From assembly GCA_023260735.1 (NCBI GenBank), contig JALQUL010000172.1:1-6561 (forward strand): DNA of 6,561 nt, given 5' to 3'. Made by a program: the position numbers and the translations under genes. A model generated the notes under the pieces. The model did not search any database and was not told where the DNA came from. It saw only the letters and a list, made by a program, of their open reading frames with translations. The first letter of the stretch is position 1. The number at the start of each line of letters is the position of its first letter. Shown piece after piece: positions 1 through 5,329 of this stretch. This DNA comes from Limnohabitans sp. GTDB lineage: Bacteria > Pseudomonadota > Gammaproteobacteria > Burkholderiales > Burkholderiaceae_C.

Positions 1-1095
1 GATGTTGGTTGGAATACCGCCCATTTGATAATGGATAGTAGGAACCACAGGAATTGGCTCGCGAGTAATATCTACGTTTGCGAAATTGTGACCAATTTCA
101 AAAACAGATGGTAAACGTTTGAGAATGGTGTCACCACCTAAATGAGTCATATCAAGGTTGATATAGTCCTTGTTAGGACCACAACCACGACCTTCTTTAA
201 TCTCTTGGTCCATACAACGAGATACGAAGTCACGTGGCGCTAAATCGCGCAGAGTGGGGGCATAACGCTCCATGAAAGCGTCACCATTTACGTTACGTAA
301 AATAGCGCCTTCACCACGACAACCTTCAGTTAACAATACACCAGCGCCGGCTACACCGGTTGGGTGGAATTGCCAAAACTCCATGTCTTGCAATGGTATG
401 CCAGCACGAGCTGCCATACCTAGGCCGTCACCGGTGTTAATGAATGCATTGGTTGAAGCTGCAAAAATTCGGCCAGCACCACCAGTAGCTAACAACACAG
501 TTTTAGCTTGTAAAACATAAACGTCACCAGTTTCCATTTCGAGGGCGGTAACGCCTACCACTGCGCCTTCGGCATCACGTACTAAGTCAAGGGCCATCCA
601 CTCGACGAAGAAGTTAGTTTTGCTTTGAACGTTTTGTTGGTATAAAGTGTGCAACATGGCGTGACCAGTACGGTCAGCTGCAGCACAAGCACGTTCTACG
701 GCTTTTTCGCCGTAGTTAGATGTGTGACCACCAAATGGACGTTGGTAAATAGTACCATCGGCGTTACGGTCGAAAGGCATACCCATATGCTCAAGTTCGT
801 ACACGACTTTTGGTGCTTCACGGCACATAAATTCAATCGCGTCTTGGTCGCCTAACCAATCAGAACCTTTAACGGTATCGTAAAAATGATAGTGCCAGTT
901 GTCTTCGTTCATATTACCTAAAGAAGCACCAATACCACCTTGCGCTGCCACTGTGTGTGAGCGAGTAGGGAATACTTTAGATAAAACTGCTACATTTAAA
1001 CCGGCACGTGCTAGTTGTAAAGATGCTCGCATACCAGAGCCACCAGCACCGATGATGACAACGTCAAATTTGCGTTTAGATACAGGATAAGTCAT
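1..1095 (-). CDS. sdhA: Succinate dehydrogenase flavoprotein subunit (SdhA), 5' part only, continues past the left edge
   Basis: SdhA is the FAD-bearing catalytic subunit of complex II. It oxidises succinate to fumarate on the cytoplasmic face of the inner membrane and passes electrons to SdhB. The frame is open from ATG at 1095 down to base 1, giving the first 365 residues of a protein usually near 590. Visible marks are the dinucleotide-binding loop GAGGSG (16-21), the SHTVAAQGG segment with His47 as the covalent FAD attachment site, HPTG (His244), TEGCRGEG (Thr256, Glu257), Arg288 in APRDF, and His355 in HYQMGG. These match the E. coli SdhA dicarboxylate-site residues His242, Thr254, Glu255, Arg286 and His354. 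The conserved arginine near residue 400 lies outside the window. An AAAGG Shine-Dalgarno-like stretch (1106-1110) lies 10 nt before the ATG. The gene follows sdhD by 29 nt in one operon, and sdhB would be expected next. The identification is firm. Confidence 0.98.
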   Translation of the reverse strand, partial: MTYPVSKRKFDVVIIGAGGSGMRASLQLARAGLNVAVLSKVFPTRSHTVAAQGGIGASLGNMNEDNWHYHFYDTVKGSDWLGDQDAIEFMCREAPKVVYELEHMGMPFDRNADGTIYQRPFGGHTSNYGEKAVERACAAADRTGHAMLHTLYQQNVQSKTNFFVEWMALDLVRDAEGAVVGVTALEMETGDVYVLQAKTVLLATGGAGRIFAASTNAFINTGDGLGMAARAGIPLQDMEFWQFHPTGVAGAGVLLTEGCRGEGAILRNVNGDAFMERYAPTLRDLAPRDFVSRCMDQEIKEGRGCGPNKDYINLDMTHLGGDTILKRLPSVFEIGHNFANVDITREPIPVVPTIHYQMGGIPTNI

Positions 1096-1124
1096 TTTTT
1101 ATTTGCCTTTAATTAGTGACAATA

Positions 1125-1490
1125 TTACAGACGCCAGAGCGACTGAACAGCCCAGCCCGCACAGGTCAAAAGCCATACGATTGTGAAAACATGAAGAGCT
1201 AAGCGAAGTCCGACTGGTTTGATGTAATCCATCCAGATGTCACGCATACCTACCCATACATGAATCAAGAGTGCAGCAATAATGACAAAAGTGAGACCTT
1301 TCATCCAGTGTGCTGCAAAAATACCAGCCCATTTTGTATAACCAATTGGACCAGCGGTTAACAACAAGCTACCTAAAACAAAGGCAGTAAATAAAACCAT
1401 TAAGGCAGCTGTTATGCGTTGAGCTAACCAATCGCGAAGACCGTAATGCGCGCCAGTAACGACGCGTTTGGTACCATAGTTTGTTGACAT
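1125..1490 (-). CDS. sdhD: Succinate dehydrogenase membrane anchor subunit (SdhD)
   Basis: This is the small hydrophobic anchor of complex II, 121 residues, which with SdhC holds haem b and the ubiquinone site. An N-terminal GAHYGLRDWLAQR segment (13-25) is followed by three likely membrane helices at about 26-46, 62-82 and 95-115. The family signature HVWVGMRDIWMDYIKP (77-92) supplies His77, equivalent to the haem-proximal His71 of E. coli SdhD, and Asp88-Tyr89, equivalent to the quinone-site Asp82-Tyr83. The frame is open further upstream to an ATG at 1529, but I chose the ATG at 1490. It has a GGAG ribosome site at 1501-1504 with 10 nt spacing, gives the usual family length, and avoids overlapping sdhC. 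It sits 25 nt after sdhC and 29 nt before sdhA. The sequence closely resembles Burkholderiales SdhD as I recall it. Confidence 0.95.
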   Translation of the reverse strand: MSTNYGTKRVVTGAHYGLRDWLAQRITAALMVLFTAFVLGSLLLTAGPIGYTKWAGIFAAHWMKGLTFVIIAALLIHVWVGMRDIWMDYIKPVGLRLALHVFTIVWLLTCAGWAVQSLWRL

Positions 1491-1500
1491 AATATTTTTA

Positions 1501-1504
1501 CTCC
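1501..1504 (-). promoter_or_regulatory. Ribosome binding site that decides the sdhD start
   Basis: GGAG read on the minus strand lies 10 nt before the ATG at 1490. It falls in the 25-nt gap between the sdhC stop (1516-1518) and sdhD. The upstream alternative ATG at 1529 lies inside sdhC, so this site favours the 121-residue product. Confidence 0.7.
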
Positions 1505-1515
1505 AAATGTGCGAT

Positions 1516-1959
1516 TTAGTACAAACCAAAAAGTTTGGCTGCTAAAACAATAGTTAAGCCAATGCTAATGACCAATGTGGTAATGGCAGATGAACGACCA
1601 AATTCTTTGCTGACCGCATGTTTAGCATCCATGTAAAGATGACGTACACCTGCAATTAAATGGTGCAAGTAAGCCCAAATAATGGCTAAAACCACCAATT
1701 TAAAAAACCAGCCAGGTACGAATCCAATACCCATGTTAAAAATGGCTTTGAATTTTTCGAAAGAAATTTCAGAGCTAATGGAGTTATCAAACATCCAAAT
1801 AATAAAGGGCATCAATAAAAACATGATGGCGCCGCTAGCACGGTGCAAAATGGATACCCAGCCGGCCACTGGCAAGCGATAGGTAGGAAGGTCACGCATG
1901 GCGTGGATATTTCTAAATTCAGGTTTTTTACCTGTTTTATCAATTTTGGACTTTGACAT
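1516..1959 (-). CDS. sdhC: Succinate dehydrogenase cytochrome b556 subunit (SdhC)
   Basis: SdhC is the larger membrane anchor of complex II. It provides a haem b ligand and part of the ubiquinone pocket. The 147 residues match the family length of about 125-150. The SILHRASG motif (36-43) carries Ser36, His39 and Arg40, equivalent to the E. coli quinone-site residues Ser27, His30 and Arg31. The HLIAGVRH motif (100-107) gives His100 as the haem ligand, matching E. coli His84. Likely membrane helices are near 44-57, 85-105 and 124-146. The Lys-rich N-terminus followed by PEFRNI and YRLPVAG is typical of Burkholderiales SdhC. It is the first gene of sdhCDA. Only a weak purine-rich site, GAAGAGAA (1965-1972 on the minus strand), precedes the ATG. 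No strong -35/-10 pair is obvious upstream. Confidence 0.97.
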   Translation of the reverse strand: MSKSKIDKTGKKPEFRNIHAMRDLPTYRLPVAGWVSILHRASGAIMFLLMPFIIWMFDNSISSEISFEKFKAIFNMGIGFVPGWFFKLVVLAIIWAYLHHLIAGVRHLYMDAKHAVSKEFGRSSAITTLVISIGLTIVLAAKLFGLY

Positions 1960-1996
1960 CTTAGTTCTCTTCGTTCGGTTGGTTGGACAAGAATGA

Positions 1997-2006
1997 CTTA
2001 ATAAGA
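1997..2006 (-). promoter_or_regulatory. Possible degenerate operator upstream of sdhC
   Basis: Read on the minus strand this is TCTTATTAAG. It equals the first 11 bases of the palindrome TCTTATATAAGA (2947-2958) with one A missing, and it contains a 4+1+4 dyad (CTTA-A-TAAG on the plus strand). It lies about 37 nt before the sdhC start codon. If real, the same regulator could act on sdhCDAB. A short AT-rich match like this can arise by chance. Confidence 0.2.
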
Positions 2007-2061
2007 GTTACAAATAAGTTTCTAGCCTAGTATTCTATTGCACCGCAACATGCTGACATGA

Positions 2062-2080
2062 ACATTGCATAAAACAATGT
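2062..2080. repeat. Short inverted repeat between gntR and sdhC
   Basis: ACATTG (2062-2067) and CAATGT (2075-2080) form a perfect 6-bp dyad with a 7-nt spacer. It lies in the 147-bp gap between the gntR stop and the sdhC start. On the minus strand no T-run follows the second arm, so it does not look like an intrinsic terminator for gntR. It could be a regulator site or chance. Confidence 0.4.
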
Positions 2081-2106
2081 ATTTTTGTCGCGTATTACGT
2101 TGCTGC

Positions 2107-2898
2107 TCAGCCAAGTTCATTATGGTAATGGTGGGTGTTAGTCAGGTAAAGTGCTCGTCTAAGTTCCATTGGCACATCTTTATAGGTAAAAGCAACCCGT
2201 TCTACGCTTAAAAGCGGAGTAGCAACGGGGATTTGTAAAAGTTCAGATTGGCTTTCATTTGCTGTCACTGCTTTTAGTTTTTCACTTGCTCTGACCATTC
2301 GAACGCCAAATTCCGTTTCAAAAAGTGCATATAAAGGCCCTTGATGAAGTGAGAGTCGTTCGGCAGTTAAGCCTTTAAAGGGAATGCCGGGTAACCAAAT
2401 TTCCTCCAAAATAGTGGGTTTGTTTAAAAAAGATAGCACCCTTCGAGCATGTATGACGGGCTCTCCGGTAGCAATTTGTAGTAATTTTGCAATTTCTGCG
2501 CTTGCTCTGGTTTTTTTACAATCTAAAACCTGCCTACCAGCAGGTCCTTCTTGATTTCGATCGCCTACATCGGGAACAAGCTGTAAGAACCTATACTGTA
2601 CTTGAGTTTCAGCATGTGTAGCAACGTAAGTCCCTTTTCCCTGTTTACGGGTTAAAATATTTTCAGAGGCTAACTCATCGATCGCTTTTCGCACGGTGCC
2701 TTGACTTACCGAGTACCGGCTGCTCAACTCCATTTCACTAGGAATTAATTCGCCTGGTTTCCATTCTGAACGCTGTAAACTTTGTAGCAGTAAAGATTTA
2801 ATTTGCTGATACAAAGGGCTAAATGCAGGTACTCCTGGAGCACTGCGAGAGCTCTCTGGTGAGTTAGCATGAACAGAGGTTGTAGTTGAAGATGACAT
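2107..2898 (-). CDS. GntR-family transcriptional regulator, HutC subfamily (UTRA ligand domain)
   Basis: This is a DNA-binding repressor or activator of 263 residues, the usual size for the HutC subfamily. After a Ser/Thr-rich flexible tail (1-27) comes a GntR winged helix-turn-helix at about 28-93. Its marks are PLYQQIK (29-34), WKPGELIPSE (46-55), the recognition helix VSQGTVRKAIDEL (64-76) and the wing KQGKGTYVA (85-93). Residues from about 112 to 255 fit a UTRA effector domain, with GEPVIHARRV (145-154), ILEEIWLPG (163-171) and VERVAFTYKDVPMELRR (232-248). Its position between sdh and divergent mdh suggests it senses an organic acid or acyl-CoA and tunes the TCA genes. The ligand is not readable from sequence. 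The ATG at 2898 is the only reasonable start because an in-frame TAG lies 15 nt upstream of it. No Shine-Dalgarno sequence is evident before it. A palindrome inside its candidate promoter points to autoregulation. Confidence 0.93.
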   Translation of the reverse strand: MSSSTTTSVHANSPESSRSAPGVPAFSPLYQQIKSLLLQSLQRSEWKPGELIPSEMELSSRYSVSQGTVRKAIDELASENILTRKQGKGTYVATHAETQVQYRFLQLVPDVGDRNQEGPAGRQVLDCKKTRASAEIAKLLQIATGEPVIHARRVLSFLNKPTILEEIWLPGIPFKGLTAERLSLHQGPLYALFETEFGVRMVRASEKLKAVTANESQSELLQIPVATPLLSVERVAFTYKDVPMELRRALYLTNTHHYHNELG

Positions 2899-2946
2899 CG
2901 TGAAATGAGCAATCTATAAATTGAATTGTAGATATTTTAAATCATA

Positions 2947-2958
2947 TCTTATATAAGA
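2947..2958. promoter_or_regulatory. Candidate operator palindrome of the adjacent GntR regulator
   Basis: TCTTATATAAGA is a perfect 12-bp palindrome. It sits inside the spacer of the candidate gntR promoter and about 12 bp upstream of the candidate mdh -35 box. GntR-family dimers typically bind short palindromes next to their own gene, so this is the best operator candidate in the window. Assigning it to this regulator is inference from position. Confidence 0.55.
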
Positions 2959-2966
2959 CATAAGAC
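2953..2966 (+). repeat. Tandem 7-bp repeat ATAAGAC x2
   Basis: ATAAGAC occurs twice back to back (2953-2959 and 2960-2966). The first copy is the right arm of the palindrome plus one base, so the second copy offers an extra half-site for the same DNA-binding protein. It also overlaps the candidate gntR -35 box. Confidence 0.6.
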
Positions 2967-2969
2967 AAG

Positions 2970-2999
2970 TTGACGAAAGTGTGCACTTCAGGGTAAACT
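2970..2999 (+). promoter_or_regulatory. Candidate sigma-70 promoter of mdh
   Basis: TTGACG (2970-2975, 5/6 to the -35 consensus) is followed after 18 bp by TAAACT (2994-2999, 4/6 to the -10 consensus). The start site would be near 3006, giving mdh a long leader of about 195 nt that contains the 3095-3128 hairpin. The -10 match is modest, and a promoter nearer mdh cannot be excluded. Confidence 0.35.
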
Positions 3000-3038
3000 C
3001 TAGGCTAAGAAACACGGTTAGACATGATTGACTAATTT

Positions 3039-3060
3039 TTGTCAAGTAATTAATTGGCAA
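3039..3060. repeat. Pair of TTGNCAA heptamers
   Basis: TTGTCAA (3039-3045) and TTGGCAA (3054-3060) are two interrupted palindromes spaced 15 bp centre to centre, separated by AT-rich sequence. They might be a second regulator site in the mdh leader. Chance is also possible in a region this AT-rich. Confidence 0.25.
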
Positions 3061-3094
3061 GGTTAAGCGACTACTGTTAGGCCTGAAATTTTTT

Positions 3095-3128
3095 AACTGA
3101 TATTTTTAAATAAGTAAAAATATCAGTT
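3095..3128. repeat. Perfect 14-bp inverted repeat (hairpin) in the mdh upstream region
   Basis: AACTGATATTTTTA (3095-3108) is exactly reverse-complementary to TAAAAATATCAGTT (3115-3128), with a 6-nt loop AATAAG. A T6 run (3089-3094) precedes it and an A6 run (3132-3137) follows it, so the pairing could extend past a 3-nt bulge. Because A rather than T follows the stem on either strand, it is not a normal intrinsic terminator. It ends 72 nt before the mdh start codon. It could be an RNA-stabilising stem, a control hairpin or a large operator. Confidence 0.85.
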
Positions 3129-3188
3129 CATAAAAAAGCTCTACAACTGGGCTAACCGTATTTCACATCATTTTTAACCATCCTATCC

Positions 3189-3192
3189 GGAG
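3189..3192 (+). promoter_or_regulatory. Ribosome binding site of mdh
   Basis: GGAG lies 8 nt before the ATG at 3201. This is good Shine-Dalgarno spacing and supports the start that gives MSKKPVRVAVTGAAGQIG at the N-terminus. Confidence 0.8.
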
Positions 3193-3200
3193 TCAAACTT

Positions 3201-4187
3201 ATGAGTAAAAAACCCGTTCGCGTGGCCGTTACTGGTGCCGCAGGTCAAATTGGCTATGCATTATTATTTCGCATTGCCTCTGGCGAAATGTTAGGCAAAG
3301 ACCAACCAGTTATTTTGCAATTACTTGAAATCCCCGACGAAAAAGCTCAAAAAGCACTCAAAGGCGTGATGATGGAATTAGAAGACTGTGCGTTCCCATT
3401 GCTCGCCGGCATGGAAGCTCACAGCGATGCTATGACAGCATTCAAAGACACCGATTACGCTTTGTTGGTCGGTGCACGTCCACGTGGCCCAGGTATGGAA
3501 CGTGCGGATTTGTTGGCAGCTAACGCACAAATTTTTACTGCTCAAGGTAAAGCACTCAATGCAGTGGCAAGTCGTGACGTTCGCGTATTAGTAGTGGGTA
3601 ACCCAGCTAACACCAATGCATACATTGCCATGAAATCTGCCCCAGATTTACCACGTAAAAACTTTACCGCAATGTTGCGTTTAGATCACAACCGTGCAGC
3701 TAGTCAAATCGCTGCAAAAACTGGTAAAGCAGTTGCCGACATCGAAAAATTAGTCGTTTGGGGTAATCATTCACCTACTATGTATGCTGATTACCGTTTT
3801 GCTACTATTAATGGCGAATCTGTTAAAACCATGATCAACGATCAAGAATGGAATGCTAACGTATTCTTGCCAACTGTTGGTAAACGTGGTGCAGCCATCA
3901 TTGAAGCACGTGGTTTATCTTCAGCCGCTTCAGCTGCTAACGCTGCGATCGACCATATGCGTGATTGGGCCTTAGGCACCAACGGTAAATGGGTTACTAT
4001 GGGTATTCCATCGGACGGCCAATATGGTATTCCTGCTGACACTATGTTTGGTTTTGCTGTCACCTGTGAAGGTGGCGAATACAAATTGGTAGAAGGTTTA
4101 GAGATTGACGCATTCAGCCAAGAATGTATTAACAAAACCTTAAAAGAATTACAAGACGAACAAGCTGGCGTAGCCCACTTGTTGTAA
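3201..4187 (+). CDS. mdh: Malate dehydrogenase, NAD-dependent (MDH type 2)
   Basis: This cytoplasmic TCA enzyme interconverts malate and oxaloacetate with NAD. At 328 residues it has full family length. The Rossmann nucleotide loop TGAAGQIG is at 11-18, with Glu43 (LLEIPDE) ending the second strand as expected for an NAD enzyme. Substrate and cofactor residues follow the type 2 pattern: Arg95 and Arg101 in GARPRGPGMER, Asn108, Gln115, Asn134 in VVGNPANTNA, Asp162 and Arg165 in LDHNRA, and catalytic His190 in WGNHSPTMY. It resembles Burkholderiales Mdh throughout. It leads a plus-strand unit with the citE-like gene 67 nt downstream and acnB after that, and is divergent from the GntR regulator. 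A shared control region with a palindrome lies upstream. I see no broken or missing key residue. Confidence 0.98.
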   Translation: MSKKPVRVAVTGAAGQIGYALLFRIASGEMLGKDQPVILQLLEIPDEKAQKALKGVMMELEDCAFPLLAGMEAHSDAMTAFKDTDYALLVGARPRGPGMERADLLAANAQIFTAQGKALNAVASRDVRVLVVGNPANTNAYIAMKSAPDLPRKNFTAMLRLDHNRAASQIAAKTGKAVADIEKLVVWGNHSPTMYADYRFATINGESVKTMINDQEWNANVFLPTVGKRGAAIIEARGLSSAASAANAAIDHMRDWALGTNGKWVTMGIPSDGQYGIPADTMFGFAVTCEGGEYKLVEGLEIDAFSQECINKTLKELQDEQAGVAHLL

Positions 4188-4254
4188 TTGTTAGTTCCAA
4201 TTTATTCAGTTTGGTTTTACCACTGACCCCAACTTTTTTTGAAGGTCACATTTT

Positions 4255-5295
4255 ATGGTTCACCCACGAGATATCTTGCTGGAAAGTAAAAGTCAACATG
4301 GCTTGATTCCAGTAGTTGATCATTATTGTGGGCTGGAGCCTCGAATGTCTAAGGCTTTGCAGTTACAGTCCGAACTCATTCAAGAGTTGGGCAATTGCGT
4401 CATGGATGTGACTCTCGATTGTGAAGATGGGGCTCCAGTGGGAGCTGAAGCCGAGCATGCCGCTTTAGTTTTATCGTTGGCTCAAAATGCTCGGCAAAAA
4501 GCCTTGGCTGCCGGTGTGCAAAGCCATTCTAGGCAAATGCCCCGAGTTGCCGTTAGAGTGCATGCCATTGATCATCTTGCATTCGAGCAAGATTTAGCCA
4601 TCTTATTAGGTCAAAACCCCGAAGTGTTTTGTCACCTCATGATTCCTAAGGTAGAGGATCTAGCCAGTTTAGAAAAAGCCATTACGGCTATTAATGCAGC
4701 TGGTGGAAAAAACATTCCCATTCACGTCTTAATTGAATCAGCTTATGCCGTGCATAATGCTTTTGCTATTGCCTCGCATCCCAGAGTGCAATCTATTAGT
4801 TTTGGTTTAATGGATTTTGTGTCTTCTCACGGCGGTGCTATAGGTTCTCAGGCGATGAGCAGTGCAGGTCAATTCCAGCATCCTATGGTGTTGCGTGCCA
4901 AACTAGAAATTGCAGCAGCCTGTCATGCTTATGGCAAAGTTCCGTCACATTGTGTCGTCACTGAATTTGCCAACGAGGCTTTGTTATTGTCGGCAGCACA
5001 ACAAGCCGCTCACCAATTAAGCTACCAAAGAATGTGGAGCATTCATCCCAAACAAATTAAACCCATTTTGCAAGCTTTTGCTCCTCAAGAGCAAGAGATC
5101 GAATTAGCTTGTCAAGTCATTAGTGCTGCTGCATTGGCCAATTGGGGTCCTGTTAGTGTGGACTCCAAACTCCACGACCGAGCCAGTTTTAGATATTTTT
5201 GGCAAGTCATAGAAAGAGCAGCCAGTGTAGGTCACGAGTTGCCAACCTCCATTTCGAAATATTTTTCTGCATCAGCAGATCTTATTTCTTCCTAG
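4255..5295 (+). CDS. CitE-like HpcH/HpaI aldolase / citrate lyase family protein, substrate unknown
   Basis: This is a TIM-barrel C-C lyase of the citrate lyase beta-subunit (CitE-like) superfamily, whose members cleave or form acyl-CoA esters such as malyl-CoA or citramalyl-CoA with Mg. It has 346 residues, longer than a typical CitE of about 290-300. Superfamily marks are DCEDGA (55-60), RVH (101-103), MIPKVED (129-135), LIES with Glu161, and FGLMDF with Asp187. Glu161 and Asp187 are the likely metal ligands. KVPSH (228-232) and WSIHPKQI (261-268) also fit. No citD, citF or citC partner is present, so it is unlikely to be part of a citrate lyase complex. GAAGG (4241-4245) is 9 nt before the ATG. 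It lies 67 nt after mdh and 34 nt before acnB, probably co-transcribed. I recall the same gene beside mdh in many Burkholderiales. The true substrate cannot be read from sequence. Confidence 0.88.
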   Translation: MVHPRDILLESKSQHGLIPVVDHYCGLEPRMSKALQLQSELIQELGNCVMDVTLDCEDGAPVGAEAEHAALVLSLAQNARQKALAAGVQSHSRQMPRVAVRVHAIDHLAFEQDLAILLGQNPEVFCHLMIPKVEDLASLEKAITAINAAGGKNIPIHVLIESAYAVHNAFAIASHPRVQSISFGLMDFVSSHGGAIGSQAMSSAGQFQHPMVLRAKLEIAAACHAYGKVPSHCVVTEFANEALLLSAAQQAAHQLSYQRMWSIHPKQIKPILQAFAPQEQEIELACQVISAAALANWGPVSVDSKLHDRASFRYFWQVIERAASVGHELPTSISKYFSASADLISS

Positions 5296-5318
5296 TTCCT
5301 TTTTTCAAACCTTTACAC

Positions 5319-5323
5319 AGGAG
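5319..5323 (+). promoter_or_regulatory. Ribosome binding site of acnB
   Basis: AGGAG lies 6 nt before the ATG at 5330, in the 34-nt gap after the citE-like stop codon. It is the closest match to the Shine-Dalgarno consensus in the window. Confidence 0.8.
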
Positions 5324-5329
5324 AAAACT

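Larger units (their letters stand above)
2941..2968 (-). promoter_or_regulatory. Candidate sigma-70 promoter of the gntR-family gene
   Basis: On the minus strand, a -35-like TTGTCT (2963-2968, 4/6 to consensus) and a -10-like TATGAT (2941-2946, 5/6) are separated by 16 bp. Transcription would start near 2934, leaving a leader of about 36 nt. The palindrome TCTTATATAAGA fills most of the spacer and abuts the -10 box. That placement would let a bound regulator block RNA polymerase. Confidence 0.5.
2899..3200. promoter_or_regulatory. Divergent intergenic control region between gntR and mdh (302 bp)
   Basis: This AT-rich stretch has no gene that I can support. From left to right it holds the gntR leader, a candidate gntR promoter wrapped around a 12-bp palindrome, a candidate mdh promoter, two TTGNCAA heptamers, a 14-bp inverted repeat, and the mdh ribosome site. 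The individual elements are listed separately. Confidence 0.85.

Noticed and set aside
272..1090. Plus-strand open frames opposite sdhA (272-520, 649-855, 899-1090)
   Set aside because: They lie antisense to a clearly coding sdhA frame with intact catalytic motifs, and their translations show no recognisable domain.
1491..1529. Longer sdhD reading frame starting at ATG 1529
   Set aside because: It would add 13 residues absent from the family as I recall it and would overlap the end of sdhC. The ATG at 1490 has a well-spaced GGAG site.
1682..1882. Plus-strand open frame opposite sdhC
   Set aside because: It is antisense to an intact sdhC with haem and quinone motifs and has no supporting ribosome site or recognisable domain.
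1960..2106. A defined sdhC promoter
   Set aside because: The best minus-strand pairs, such as TTGCGG with TAGAAA at 18 bp, match the consensus too poorly (3/6 and 4/6) to list as a feature.
2977..2988. Dyad AAGTG-TG-CACTT downstream of the mdh -35 candidate
   Set aside because: The 5-bp arms are too short to distinguish from chance. It lies in the promoter spacer, so it is recorded only as a weak alternative operator.
3014..3159. 8-bp inverted repeat ACGGTTAG / CTAACCGT separated by 130 bp
   Set aside because: One such 8-bp match is expected by chance in a 300-bp region, and nothing else supports pairing.
3842..4135. Minus-strand open frame opposite mdh
   Set aside because: It is fully antisense to the conserved mdh C-terminal half and resembles no family.
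4209..4240. Possible intrinsic terminator between mdh and the citE-like gene
   Set aside because: TTGG (4211-4214) and CCAA (4229-4232) before a T7 run look suggestive, but the stem is only 4-5 bp with a mismatch and a 14-nt loop. That is too weak to call a terminator, though partial attenuation is conceivable.
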